NCBI RefSeq assembly: GCF_002259415.1
Contig: NZ_NPFY01000011.1
Span: 558,001 to 622,000 of the forward strand
DNA: 64,000 bases
From: Rhodococcus sp. 14-2470-1b
GTDB taxonomy: Bacteria > Actinomycetota > Actinomycetes > Mycobacteriales > Mycobacteriaceae
Direction of reading: 5' to 3'
Under the pieces are notes generated by a model. It was given only the letters and a program-made list of their open reading frames with translations, searched no databases and had not been told where the DNA came from. How positions within the stretch are numbered: the stretch's first letter is position 1; each line of letters starts with the position of its first letter. The position numbers and the translations under genes were made by a program. Positions 42,192 to 50,631 of this stretch are shown piece after piece.

Positions 42192-43070
42192 TTACCTGGC
42201 CCGACGCGGCTGAATCAACACCTGGGTGTCCACCGAAAGTCCGGACATGGCACTGGCGCAGGTCTCGCGGAGTGCAGCGGCCGACGCGAGGAGATCTGCC
42301 GACGGTGCGCCCGCGTCGCTTGCGCGGGCAGAGATACGGAGCAGTCGGTGCTTTCCGGTGTCCACCACACGACCGCTGGCTGCATCCACCCCGGGTGACG
42401 AGGCCAGTGCTGCGGCAGCGTTCTGGGCGGCGGAGGTCAGATCCACCTTGGCGTCGTCGGTACCGATCAAAGAGGCGGCACGCCTGGGCCGGTGTGCCCA
42501 CAGCCAGTACAACCCAGCGACGGATACGACGACCGTGGCGCCGGTGAGCGCCCACGGCCACCACGACGTGTCTGCCCACCCGGTGGGGTTCCACGACTCG
42601 ACCGTCCGCCTGGCGTCGTGAACGAACTGTGGTAGCCGGTCGCGTTCCCACGCGGCCGCCGCCAGTCCGGCTGCGCCGAGAAGGATGCCGACCAGCGCGG
42701 TGACCAGACGGTCGACAGCGGCGGTACCGACACTGATCGACGAAGTTCGTGCCGGCGCTGTGCCCTTGGCGATCCACACCCCATCGGAACCCGACGGCCG
42801 GTGAGTTCGGCTGCGCGGCAACACCGCACAGATGATCAGGACGAGCCCGATCACCGCGGTGACGACGCCGATCGGCAGCATCGCGCCGAGTACGGTGACG
42901 CCCAGAACCCAGTCGATCGCAGGCGCGATCCATGGCGCACCGTCGACGAAACCGAATTCGATCGATGTGTCGCGACCGAGAACGACACCGACGACACAGA
43001 GGGCCAACGCGAGGACCACAGCGACTGCACTCGCGCGAGGCGCGGCCTTGGGCGATACCTGTGTGGTCAT
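42192..43070 (-). CDS. AmaP/DUF6286-like membrane anchor of the Asp23 cluster
   Basis: The 292-residue protein starts at ATG 43070 after GGGAGG and overlaps the upstream Asp23 stop (ATGA). Spans lie near 15-35 (SAVAVVLALALCVVGVVLG), 60-85, 120-145 and 180-200. A soluble C-terminal domain carries repeated Asp/Ala motifs (SPGVDAASGRVVDTGKHRLLRI). In other Gram-positives AmaP anchors Asp23 at the membrane; this is the likely counterpart, inferred from synteny and topology rather than a clear motif. Confidence 0.7.
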   Translation of the reverse strand: MTTQVSPKAAPRASAVAVVLALALCVVGVVLGRDTSIEFGFVDGAPWIAPAIDWVLGVTVLGAMLPIGVVTAVIGLVLIICAVLPRSRTHRPSGSDGVWIAKGTAPARTSSISVGTAAVDRLVTALVGILLGAAGLAAAAWERDRLPQFVHDARRTVESWNPTGWADTSWWPWALTGATVVVSVAGLYWLWAHRPRRAASLIGTDDAKVDLTSAAQNAAAALASSPGVDAASGRVVDTGKHRLLRISARASDAGAPSADLLASAAALRETCASAMSGLSVDTQVLIQPRRAR

Positions 43071-43411
43071 TCCACTCGCCTCCCTGAACTCGTGACCTTC
43101 TCCGGCGCGACGTAACGCATCACGACATCCACAGTGTCGACCTCCAGCCCACTGGATTTCCGAAGGTCGTCCGCCACGCTGGTTCGCACTCGCGCAGCGA
43201 CCTCGGCGATGGGCGTCGGCCACCGCGTGGCGGCTTCGACCGTCGCCCTCACTTTTCCGTCTCGGACGGTTGCCTCCACGCGCGGCAGGGTTTTCGAGGT
43301 GAGACCACCGGTGACGCGTTCCACGCCGTCCACCCGGCTCGCCGTGATCTCGGCGATGCGGGTGACGGCGCGAACTCGTACCTCGAGGTGGCCTCGTTCG
43401 TCAGCGGTCAT
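43067..43411 (-). CDS. Asp23/Gls24-family protein
   Basis: The 114-residue protein starts at ATG 43411. It shows the Asp23 pattern RVRAVTRIAEITASRVDGVERVTGG, then the C-terminal VDTVDVVMRYVAP. It overlaps the upstream small membrane gene by 11 bases and the downstream AmaP-like gene by 4. It is a probable cytosolic face partner of the membrane anchor in an envelope-stress complex. Confidence 0.8.
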   Translation of the reverse strand: MTADERGHLEVRVRAVTRIAEITASRVDGVERVTGGLTSKTLPRVEATVRDGKVRATVEAATRWPTPIAEVAARVRTSVADDLRKSSGLEVDTVDVVMRYVAPEKVTSSGRRVE

Positions 43412-43601
43412 GGCGGCGGCCACGCGAGAACGCGTCGCGGCTCTGGAACATCGACACGTCCAGTTCGCCGTCGATGTAGCGACCGACGGCAAATCCGACG
43501 ACCGCGAGGATCACGGCGAAGAGAAATCCGGTGAATCCGCCGGCAGCGGCCGCAATGGCCAACAGAAGTCCTACGAACAAGCCGATGGTGGACGTCGTCA
43601 T
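43401..43601 (-). CDS. Small two-span membrane protein of the Asp23 cluster (DUF2273-like)
   Basis: The 66-residue protein has two close hydrophobic helices (TIGLFVGLLLAIAAAAGGF and LFAVILAVVGFAVGRYIDG) and a basic tail GRRHDR. Small proteins of this type (DUF2273) occur with Asp23/AmaP genes in other bacteria. Function unknown. Confidence 0.75.
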   Translation of the reverse strand: MTTSTIGLFVGLLLAIAAAAGGFTGFLFAVILAVVGFAVGRYIDGELDVSMFQSRDAFSRGRRHDR

Positions 43602-43614
43602 GATGATGCTCCTG

Positions 43615-43839
43615 CTAGATGTCGAAGTAACGTTTGGACCGCAGCCGCCCTGCGGGCCCGAAGATCCTGCGGTAGTAGTGCTTCCACGTGCGCCGACGAA
43701 TCGTGGTGGGTGCGCGAGAAAACCTGCGGTCGACGGCGGCGAGTTCGGCTGCGTACACAGCCGGGTCGCCGCCGACGTCCGGATGGTGCTTTCTCGCCAC
43801 CGCGCGGCGGGCGGCGGTGTGCTCGGCCGAACGGCTCAT
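43615..43839 (-). CDS. Tiny J-domain-like protein in the Asp23 cluster
   Basis: The 74-residue protein contains ARRAVARKHHPDVGGDPAVYAAELAAVDRRFSR, the HPD-xGG-D core of a J domain (HPD at 19-21), but with helix I missing or shortened. A strongly basic tail (TWKHYYRRIFGPAGRLRSKRYF) follows. It may recruit DnaK/Hsp70 or just reuse the fold. It lies within the Asp23 operon, 13 bases from the small membrane gene. Confidence 0.6.
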   Translation of the reverse strand: MSRSAEHTAARRAVARKHHPDVGGDPAVYAAELAAVDRRFSRAPTTIRRRTWKHYYRRIFGPAGRLRSKRYFDI

Positions 43840-43858
43840 GCGTGAGTGGACCGCATCA

Positions 43859-44152
43859 TCAGCGGATTACGTCCTCGACGGTGACGTGAACCGGTCCGTC
43901 GGCCACAGCGGCTACGGCCGTTCGGATCGCGTCGGCAGTGGCCGGAATCGGGCTGCCCTGACGCAAGATCACGTGCACGTCGACGCTTCCGTCCTCACGG
44001 ATCCGAACGCCGGAAACGCGCCTGCCCGGCAGGTATGTCGCGGCTTCACCGAACATACCGCCGTGCAGACCCGCGACACCCGCCGTCGCGGTCACCGCGT
44101 CGGCGATGACTTCCGAGACGTCGGGTGCGCCCATATCGGGTCCTGATGTCAC
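43859..44152 (-). CDS. Short Asp23-cluster protein, function unknown
   Basis: The 97-residue protein starts at GTG 44152, overlapping the stop of the Asp23 gene upstream (GTGA). IADAVTATAGVAGLHGGMFGEAATYLPGRRVSGVRI, SVDVHVILRQGSPI and DAIRTAVAAV resemble a shortened Asp23/Gls24 fold. It is coupled to its neighbours on both sides. Confidence 0.65.
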   Translation of the reverse strand: MTSGPDMGAPDVSEVIADAVTATAGVAGLHGGMFGEAATYLPGRRVSGVRIREDGSVDVHVILRQGSPIPATADAIRTAVAAVADGPVHVTVEDVIR

Positions 44153-44628
44153 TGAACTCGCGTCCCGGACACTTCCTGCCCGGACTCGTCGTCACCCTCG
44201 TCGAGAAAGACGTCGTGCACGACGATGTTGACCTCGGTGACCTCGAGGCCCGTCATCCGCTCCACGGCGGTGATGACGTTGCGACGGATGCCCGACGCCA
44301 GATCTGCGATCGACACTCCGTACTCAGCGACGATGTCGATGTCGACGGCTGCCTGACGCTCGCCGACCTCGACCGACACACCCTGCGACTGGTTGACGCG
44401 TGCACCTGGGATGCGCTCGCGGAGTGCACCGATGGCGCGGGAGGTTCCGCCGCCGACGTCGTGCACGCCCTGGACCTCGCGGGTGGCGATACCGGCGATC
44501 TTCGATACGACGGTGTCGGCGATGGTGGTGCGTCCGGTGGTGCTGACCAGTGCGGACGTTGTGGTCGCGCTCTTGGCAGCCGTTCCGGATGCGGCTTCTG
44601 TCGACTTGTCCAGCGTCTGGGTGCTCAT
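44149..44628 (-). CDS. Asp23/Gls24-family envelope stress protein
   Basis: The 159-residue protein starts at ATG 44628 after GAGAGGACAG. The Asp23 core is TTIADTVVSKIAGIATREVQGVHDVGG...VNQSQGVSVEVGERQAAVDIDIVAEYGVSIADLASGIRRNVITAVERMTGLEVTEVNIVVHDV. It is the first and most typical Asp23 gene of the leftward cluster. The divergent ECF sigma gene starts 194 bases away. Confidence 0.88.
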   Translation of the reverse strand: MSTQTLDKSTEAASGTAAKSATTTSALVSTTGRTTIADTVVSKIAGIATREVQGVHDVGGGTSRAIGALRERIPGARVNQSQGVSVEVGERQAAVDIDIVAEYGVSIADLASGIRRNVITAVERMTGLEVTEVNIVVHDVFLDEGDDESGQEVSGTRVQ

Positions 44629-44821
44629 GTTCTGTCCTCTCGCGAATCGATTGTGACGCCAAGTAGGTCGTAGCGAAATCGGAAAAGCGCACGTCTGAAA
44701 ATAGTGGCGTGCGTCACACTTGTGAAGCGCTGGTAGAACGGTGTCGAATGCATCTCGTCCAGGTGGGCACACGCGGCACGAGCACTTCGAGGACGGGGGC
44801 ACAGATGGCGGACACGCTCCG

Positions 44822-45403
44822 ATGACCGACGAGCTGCCTGGCCGCGTCATGTCCGACGGCCGGCCACTGTCCGACCACGTGCTCGTCAGCAACGCGGCTC
44901 TGGGTGACACCGACGCCTTCGAGCTGATCGTCGCCAGGTACGGACCGGAGATGTTCCGCTACGCCCGCAACATGCTCTCCGATCACGGGGCCGCCGAGGA
45001 GGTGGTCCAGGACGCCTTCGTCGCAGCGTGGAAGGGATTGGATACGTTCAGGGGCGACTCGAAACTACGGACGTGGTTGTTCTCGATGGTCTCGCACAAG
45101 GTCGTCGATCATCGGCGCAAGCGTGCGGTCGCACCTGCCGAGGACTGGGTGTTCGAGCGCCGAAGCACCGATGCACGCGCGGATCCCGAGGTCAGTGCCA
45201 CCAATGATGACTTCATGGCGGATCTGGGGCGTGCTCTGGCCGAACTGCCCTACCGGCAGCGAGCATGCTGGCTGCTGCGAGAAGTGGAGGGGATGACACA
45301 TCCGGAAATCGGGCAGATCATGACATTGTCGGCAAGCGCGGTACGCGGTCACCTGGTTCGCGCCCGAGCAACGTTGAGTGAAAGGTTGGCGGCATGGCAG
45401 TGA
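44822..45403 (+). CDS. ECF sigma factor of the Asp23 island
   Basis: The 193-residue protein starts at ATG 44822 (GTG 44741 would add 27 residues). Sigma-2 is DTDAFELIVARYGPEMFRYARNMLSDHGAAEEVVQDAFVAAWKGLDTFRGDSKLRTWLFSMVSHKVVDHRRK. Sigma-4 is LAELPYRQRACWLLREVEGMTHPEIGQIMTLSASAVRGHLVRARATL. The next gene, 7 bases on, is Asp23-like and takes the place of an anti-sigma gene. It is divergent from the Asp23 cluster, which it probably controls. Confidence 0.9.
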   Translation: MTDELPGRVMSDGRPLSDHVLVSNAALGDTDAFELIVARYGPEMFRYARNMLSDHGAAEEVVQDAFVAAWKGLDTFRGDSKLRTWLFSMVSHKVVDHRRKRAVAPAEDWVFERRSTDARADPEVSATNDDFMADLGRALAELPYRQRACWLLREVEGMTHPEIGQIMTLSASAVRGHLVRARATLSERLAAWQ

Positions 45404-45410
45404 TGCAGCT

Positions 45411-45869
45411 ATGACGTCGGAACCGGACGACTGGGTGTTGCAGCGGGCGGCGCGGGAGCTGCGGGAGGCGCCGGAGGAGCCGCGCTGGTTCGATATCAGC
45501 AACTCCATCATCTCCAAGGTCCGTGCGACGACCCGTCGGACGTGGCCGGTGGATGCGCAGTTCCCCACGTCGCCGGAAGGCCGTGGATCCGACACACTGC
45601 GCGTCAGCGATCACGTCGTGCGTACCGCGGTGCTGCGGGCGCTGTCCGGAGTTCACGGGTGTCAGCCGACCGAGATCGCCGTGCATACCGACGGGCACGT
45701 GTGCACCGGGGTATCGCTCTCGGTGGTCGGTGCATACGACAGCGACCTCCAAGCCGTCGGAAACGACCTGGCGCGCATCGCCATGTCGATCGTGGCCGAG
45801 ATCCTCGGTGTGTCGCTGACGCGTGACGACGTCGACGTGCACGTCGACGACATCGAGATCCGGCCGTGA
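45411..45869 (+). CDS. Asp23/Gls24-like protein following the ECF sigma factor
   Basis: The 152-residue protein starts at ATG 45411, 7 bases after the sigma stop. After a hydrophilic N-terminus (WVLQRAARELREAPEEPRWFDISNSIISKVRATTRRTWP) comes an Asp23-like core ending AMSIVAEILGVSLTRDDVDVHVDDIEI. Its position fits an anti-sigma factor, but it has no zinc-binding HxxxCxxC or TM. Its stop overlaps the sensor kinase start (GTGA). Confidence 0.7.
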   Translation: MTSEPDDWVLQRAARELREAPEEPRWFDISNSIISKVRATTRRTWPVDAQFPTSPEGRGSDTLRVSDHVVRTAVLRALSGVHGCQPTEIAVHTDGHVCTGVSLSVVGAYDSDLQAVGNDLARIAMSIVAEILGVSLTRDDVDVHVDDIEIRP

Positions 45870-46996
45870 CCCGTCGGCTCACGGTTCGACGAGCAGCATC
45901 GAGTTGGATTGCTGCAGTGGTGGTTCCGTGTGCCGCGGCAGGACTCATCGAAGTGCTGGGAGCCGATTTCGACTCGAGTGGAATCAGTGCGCTGTTCTTC
46001 GTCGTCGTCCTGTGCGTCGCCCTTCTCGGGGGCGTCGTGCCCGCAGCATTGTCGGCCCTGATCTCCGGGTTCCTGCTCAACTACTTCTTCACCGAACCCC
46101 GCTACAGCCTCACGATCGCCGAGCCCGAGAACTTTCTCGTCACCGTGGTGCTGCTGGTCGTCGCAGTGGCGGTGGCCGTCCTGGTCGATCTCGCTGCTCG
46201 ACGCGCCCAGCAGGCCAGTCGCGCAACAGCTCTGGCCGAGGCGGACGCACTGCGCCGCGCGCTCCTCTCTGCCGTCAGTCACGATCTGCGCACCCCGCTC
46301 GCCGCCGTCAAAGCCGCGTCGTCGTCGCTCCGCAGCACCGATGTGGAGTTCTCGGCCGAGGACACCGCCGAACTGATCGCGACCATCGACGAGTCGGCGG
46401 ATCAGCTGACGTCTCTGGTGGAGAACCTGCTGGATTCTTCCCGGTTGCAGGCAGGTGTGGTACGGCCGGCCCTCGCACCGGTCTACGTCGAGGATGCAGT
46501 GCAGCGAGCGTTGATCGGACTGGAGGCCGATCCGTCGTCGACCGTCACCGACGTCGGCAGCGCCTGTGTACTCGCCGACGCAGGCCTGCTCGAGCGTGTA
46601 CTGGCCAACCTCGTGAGCAATGCCGTCCGGCACGCTCCCGGTAGTACGGTGTTCATCCGTGCAACGGAGAGCGGAGGCGAGACGACGATCACCGTCGCAG
46701 ACAACGGTCCAGGTGTCACTCGAGCTGCCCAGCAGACGATGTTCGACGCCTTCCAGCGACTCGGGGACACCGACAACAGCGCAGGCGTCGGCCTGGGCCT
46801 GTCCGTCGTACGCGGATTCGTCGAAGCGATGGGCGGCCACGTCCGCGCCCTCGACACCCCGGGCGGAGGGTTGACGGTGGCCGTGCAGCTCATGTCCCCG
46901 GAACCGACGGTGTCCTCGGAACTGACGGTGTCCTCGGAACTGAGGGCGTCGGGTGCTCGGCCCGTTCCGTCGCAGAGCTCGGAGGGCGCGCAGTGA
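45866..46996 (+). CDS. KdpD-type sensor histidine kinase (DUF4118-HisKA-HATPase)
   Basis: The 376-residue protein has about three to four spans in the first 112 residues (DUF4118-like). HisKA has phosphoacceptor H139 in SAVSHDLRTPLAAVKA. The HATPase domain has N box NLVSNAVRHAP and G boxes VADNGPGV and GVGLGLSVVRG. It lacks the large N-terminal KdpD/USP regions of full KdpD. TVSSELTVSSEL repeats near the C-terminus come from an 18-bp duplication. GTG 45866 overlaps the Asp23-like gene. No kdpFABC genes are in this window. Confidence 0.88.
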   Translation: MTRRLTVRRAASSWIAAVVVPCAAAGLIEVLGADFDSSGISALFFVVVLCVALLGGVVPAALSALISGFLLNYFFTEPRYSLTIAEPENFLVTVVLLVVAVAVAVLVDLAARRAQQASRATALAEADALRRALLSAVSHDLRTPLAAVKAASSSLRSTDVEFSAEDTAELIATIDESADQLTSLVENLLDSSRLQAGVVRPALAPVYVEDAVQRALIGLEADPSSTVTDVGSACVLADAGLLERVLANLVSNAVRHAPGSTVFIRATESGGETTITVADNGPGVTRAAQQTMFDAFQRLGDTDNSAGVGLGLSVVRGFVEAMGGHVRALDTPGGGLTVAVQLMSPEPTVSSELTVSSELRASGARPVPSQSSEGAQ

Positions 46997-47679
46997 CCGA
47001 ATCGCCGAGTATCCGCATCCTCGTGGTCGAGGACGAACCCCAGATCGTTCGCGCGTTGCGCATCAACTTGAAAGTGCGTGGATACGACGTCGTGGCCGCG
47101 GCGTCGGGAGCCGAAGCGCTCCGTCTGGCGGCGGATTTTCACCCCGAGGTGGTACTCCTGGATCTCGGTCTGCCGGATTTCGATGGTGTCGAAGTCATCG
47201 GGGGTCTGCGCGGATGGACCGACGTTCCGATCGTCGTGCTCTCGGCGAGAACGGATTCCGCCGACACGGTGGATGCACTGGACGCCGGGGCCGACGACTT
47301 CGTCACCAAACCGTTCGAGATGGACGTGCTCTTGGCGCGGTTGCGTGCGGCCTTGCGTCGCGGCCCGAGGGCGGTGGAAGACGCAGTGGTGGAGACAGAT
47401 TCGTTCACCGTCGACCTGTCCTCGAAGACCGTCACCCGCGGCGGGGACGTCGTCCATCTGACCCGCACCGAGTGGGGAGTGCTGGAGCTGCTGGCCCGCA
47501 ACTGCGGAAAGCTGGTGTCCCAGCGCGAGATCCTGAAGACCGTGTGGGGTCCGAAGCACGAACGTGAGACGCACTATCTGCGAATCTATCTAGCCCAGCT
47601 ACGTCAGAAGCTCGAGGACGATCCGTCCCGTCCGCGGCACTTACTGACCGAGACCGGGATGGGATACCGACTGAAGTAG
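46993..47679 (+). CDS. KdpE/OmpR-type response regulator
   Basis: The 228-residue protein has a receiver with acidic VVEDEP, phosphoacceptor D57 in VVLLDLGLPD, VVLSARTD and the Lys of FVTKPFE. The winged-helix Trans_reg_C domain contains VVHLTRTEWGVLELLARN and ETHYLRIYLAQLRQKLEDDPS, close to KdpE. GTG 46993 overlaps the kinase stop (GTGA), so the pair is a two-component system. Whether it senses K+ is unproven without kdp genes nearby. Confidence 0.9.
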   Translation: MTESPSIRILVVEDEPQIVRALRINLKVRGYDVVAAASGAEALRLAADFHPEVVLLDLGLPDFDGVEVIGGLRGWTDVPIVVLSARTDSADTVDALDAGADDFVTKPFEMDVLLARLRAALRRGPRAVEDAVVETDSFTVDLSSKTVTRGGDVVHLTRTEWGVLELLARNCGKLVSQREILKTVWGPKHERETHYLRIYLAQLRQKLEDDPSRPRHLLTETGMGYRLK

Positions 47680-47709
47680 CGGGTGCTGGGGTACTGGGGT
47701 GCCTGGGTG

Positions 47710-49968
47710 TTACTGAACGGGCACGGACGACGAGGCGGGGCCGCTGCCCTGCTTCAGCCAGTGCTGCAGCGGAGCAGGCCGCCCGTACAGGTACCCCTGG
47801 GCGAACCGGCAGTGCAGTGCCTCGATGGCGCGGGCCTGATGCTCGGTCTCGACGCCCTCCGCGACGATGGAGACGGGTAGTGCCCGTGCCATCGCGGCGA
47901 TTGCCGACACCAACGAGCCACCCGAGGCATCGGTCCCGATCTCGGCGATGAACGAGCGGTCGATCTTCAGCAGTGCAATGGGCAGTTCACGAAGGCGACT
48001 GAGCGAGGAGTAACCGACTCCGAAGTCGTCCAACACGATCAGCACATCCAGCGCAGCGAGGCGGTCGAGGATCTTCTTCGCGGCGAATACGTCGTCGATC
48101 AACGCCGTCTCGGTGACCTCCAGTGCCAGATCGGATCCCTGCAATCCGAGCTCGGCCAACAACTGTCCGACGAGTACCGGCAGTGACTCGTCGCGTAGCT
48201 GTACGGGTGAGATGTTGACGGACATCGTGACGTCCTGGCCCTGCGCACGCAGCTCGGCCAGGTCCGTGAGGGCGGTACGAAGGACGGCCGCACCGATCTC
48301 ACCGATGAGGTCGGTCGATTCGGCAATGGCCACGAACTCGCCTGGTCCGCGCAGTCTTCCACCGTGCTGCCACCGCACCAGAGCCTCGTAGACGACGGTA
48401 GCGCGGGTCGAGGTCATCACGATCGGCTGGTAGTAGACCACCAACTCTCCGCGCCGGACGGCGCCGCGCAGAGCGGTCGCCGTCTCGATCGCGGCCGTGG
48501 ACGACGCCCGCAGGGACTCGTCGAAGTATGCGATGCGGGACGCGCCTTGCGACTTGGCGTGATACATCGCGGTGTCGGCTTCGCGAATGAGGTCGTCGAG
48601 ACGATGCGCCCGGTTGGTGGTCGCGGCGATGCCGACCGACGCGGTGATGTACGCGCTGGCGGCACTGAGAACGAACGGCTCGGCGATTCGATCGACTATC
48701 GACTTCGCCAGCGCTTCCATCTCGGGTCGAGTGCAGCGGCCGATCACGATGAATTCGTCACCCGCGTAGCGAACCACGGTATCGACCGAGCGGACCGTGG
48801 ACCGAATTCGGTGCGCTGTCGCCGCGATCATTTCGTCTCCGACGCGATGCCCGTACGAGTCGTTGACGACTTTGAAGTTGTCGAGGTCGACGAACAGGAT
48901 GAAAATTCTGCCCGGCTCGTCCCGCGCCCCGAGGCGCTCGAACTCGTCGGGCAGCATCGTGCGATTGGGTAGGCCGGTCAGCGCGTCGTGCGCCGCGCGA
49001 TACCTGGCGTCGTCCTCGCTGCGTTCCATCAGGCTCATGGCGCGTTCGCCGCGGAGGAAGCTGCCGATGAGGATGGCCGAGAGCAGTGTGGAGCGAACCG
49101 CGAGATCGGCGGTGGACAACGAGGTTCCGAGGACAGGGATTGCCGCGCACACCAACAGCATGACGAAGAGGAACGCGGACCGACGCCGGTGACGGGGTGT
49201 CGCACGCTGACGCTGAGCCATCGTGGCCATCTGCGGGTGCAGCGCCGCGAGTCCGAGCGAGACGTAGCCGACGAGGTAGATGCCGTCGAGCAGGCCAGGT
49301 GACAGCGGTGACGCCCGAGACAGGAAGTGCGCGTAGGCGATGTCGCCGACGAACACCGACAGCAACGCGAGCATCAGCAACCGCAGTGAGGTGTTGCCGC
49401 GCTTGGACGACATCAACAGATACGCAGTCAGCGTGATCATGCCTGCGTCGATGGCCGGGTAGATGCCGTTGAGAACGGCGAGGGCAGTGTCCATCTCGCT
49501 GTCGAGAAGGGGTGAGATCAGCAGGACCCACGACAGGAACAACCCACCGATTGCGGTCAACGTCGCGTCGATCAGCGGCGTCACGTCGTCGCGGGAGCGG
49601 CGTTCGAGAATCCACCGGGCCAGTGCGACACCGATCAACACGTACCCGCCGAGCATGAACGTGTTCGACAGCGCCGTCACGCCCGAGGGGTAGATACTCG
49701 GGTCCCCGCGGAGGCTGACGCCCACCAGAAACAGGATCGCGGTCCCGAACAGGCACCACCATGAGGTGGCGTCGGCCGGCCTGTGTCTGCGGATGCCGAC
49801 GCCGATCGCGAGTATGGCTCCGATGGCGAACGTGCCGAGAACCATCGACCGAACCGACGCGTCACCGACGAGGAACAGAACGGCGCCGACGGCGAGAACA
49901 CTCGCCGCACCGACGAACTTCGGTGCCCCGGCAAGCGTTCGATGCATCGACGGCGCCTTCGTGTTCAT
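47710..49968 (-). CDS. Membrane GGDEF-EAL c-di-GMP protein
   Basis: The 752-residue protein starts at ATG 49968. The N-terminal half (about 10-310) has around nine membrane spans of an uncharacterised sensor type. The GGDEF domain (about 330-500) has the active-site variant RYAGDEF near 398-404, with an I-site RSVD five residues before it. The EAL domain (about 510-740) has EALVRW near 526, MSVNISPVQL, LALEVTETALIDD, LDDFGVGYSSLSRL, IDRSFI and VAEGVETEHQ. Both catalytic sets look intact, so it may make and break c-di-GMP. It converges with kdpE-like DNA. Confidence 0.93.
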   Translation of the reverse strand: MNTKAPSMHRTLAGAPKFVGAASVLAVGAVLFLVGDASVRSMVLGTFAIGAILAIGVGIRRHRPADATSWWCLFGTAILFLVGVSLRGDPSIYPSGVTALSNTFMLGGYVLIGVALARWILERRSRDDVTPLIDATLTAIGGLFLSWVLLISPLLDSEMDTALAVLNGIYPAIDAGMITLTAYLLMSSKRGNTSLRLLMLALLSVFVGDIAYAHFLSRASPLSPGLLDGIYLVGYVSLGLAALHPQMATMAQRQRATPRHRRRSAFLFVMLLVCAAIPVLGTSLSTADLAVRSTLLSAILIGSFLRGERAMSLMERSEDDARYRAAHDALTGLPNRTMLPDEFERLGARDEPGRIFILFVDLDNFKVVNDSYGHRVGDEMIAATAHRIRSTVRSVDTVVRYAGDEFIVIGRCTRPEMEALAKSIVDRIAEPFVLSAASAYITASVGIAATTNRAHRLDDLIREADTAMYHAKSQGASRIAYFDESLRASSTAAIETATALRGAVRRGELVVYYQPIVMTSTRATVVYEALVRWQHGGRLRGPGEFVAIAESTDLIGEIGAAVLRTALTDLAELRAQGQDVTMSVNISPVQLRDESLPVLVGQLLAELGLQGSDLALEVTETALIDDVFAAKKILDRLAALDVLIVLDDFGVGYSSLSRLRELPIALLKIDRSFIAEIGTDASGGSLVSAIAAMARALPVSIVAEGVETEHQARAIEALHCRFAQGYLYGRPAPLQHWLKQGSGPASSSVPVQ

Positions 49969-50171
49969 CGGAGGCCCCCTCACCTGCTGCTGTAGTCCAC
50001 GAACCGGCTGTCAAGTTCGCCCTGACGGGAAGATTACTGTAGGACCCCTCCACTGTGCTGGGAACCTCGTCACGAGTCCTGCGTCGGTGTGCGATGAGTT
50101 CTCGGATCGGTACGGGTCTGCTCTGTCGAAGCAAGGCGACCCTGGTCCTTGCGTACAGGCAGGAGTCACCC

Positions 50172-50612
50172 ATGACCACGTCGATTTCAGGAATTTCTGC
50201 TCGCTCGTTGTCGCGGCCGCGAGCAGTGTTGTTCTCCGTGTTGCTCGCTCTGGTGCTCAATCTCGTTCTCTGGGTGATCGGGCTGGCAGCGGGCGGAAAT
50301 TTCGAGCTGACCGACACCGGAACCACCATGGCGGTCGCACCGGGCGGAGTCGTCATGTTGACGGTCGTGCCCATGGTCGTGGGAATGGGCGTCGCCGCCC
50401 TCGTGTCCCTGAAGTGGCTTCCCGTCGTTCGCATCGCACAGGTCGTCGGAGTCGTCGCACCGTTGGGCACCATCGCGATGACCGTCGCCGCCGACTTCGA
50501 CGCGGCCAGCACGATCACCCTCGCACTCATGCACGTCGTGATCGCGGTGGTCGTGCCGCTGGGTCTGGAAGCCCTGCGCCGGGGGGCCGTCGGGAGTGGG
50601 CAGTCCAGATGA
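50172..50612 (+). CDS. Four-span DUF6069-like membrane protein
   Basis: The 146-residue protein starts at ATG 50172 after AGGAG. Four hydrophobic segments lie at VLFSVLLALVLNLVLWVIGLAAGG, VVMLTVVPMVVGMGVAALVSL, VVRIAQVVGVVAPLGTIAMTVA and ITLALMHVVIAVVVPLGLEAL. The pattern fits the DUF6069 family, of unknown role. It lies 20 bases before the HadA-like gene and may share its transcript. Confidence 0.7.
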   Translation: MTTSISGISARSLSRPRAVLFSVLLALVLNLVLWVIGLAAGGNFELTDTGTTMAVAPGGVVMLTVVPMVVGMGVAALVSLKWLPVVRIAQVVGVVAPLGTIAMTVAADFDAASTITLALMHVVIAVVVPLGLEALRRGAVGSGQSR

Positions 50613-50631
50613 ACGCGTAAAATCGGACACC

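Noticed and set aside
43615-43839. Full DnaJ chaperone
   Set aside because: Only the HPD core and a basic tail are present. Helix I, the Gly/Phe region and the zinc domain are absent, so it is called J-domain-like.
45866-47679. Potassium uptake (kdp) operon
   Set aside because: The kinase/regulator pair is KdpDE-like, but no kdpF, A, B or C gene is seen in the window.
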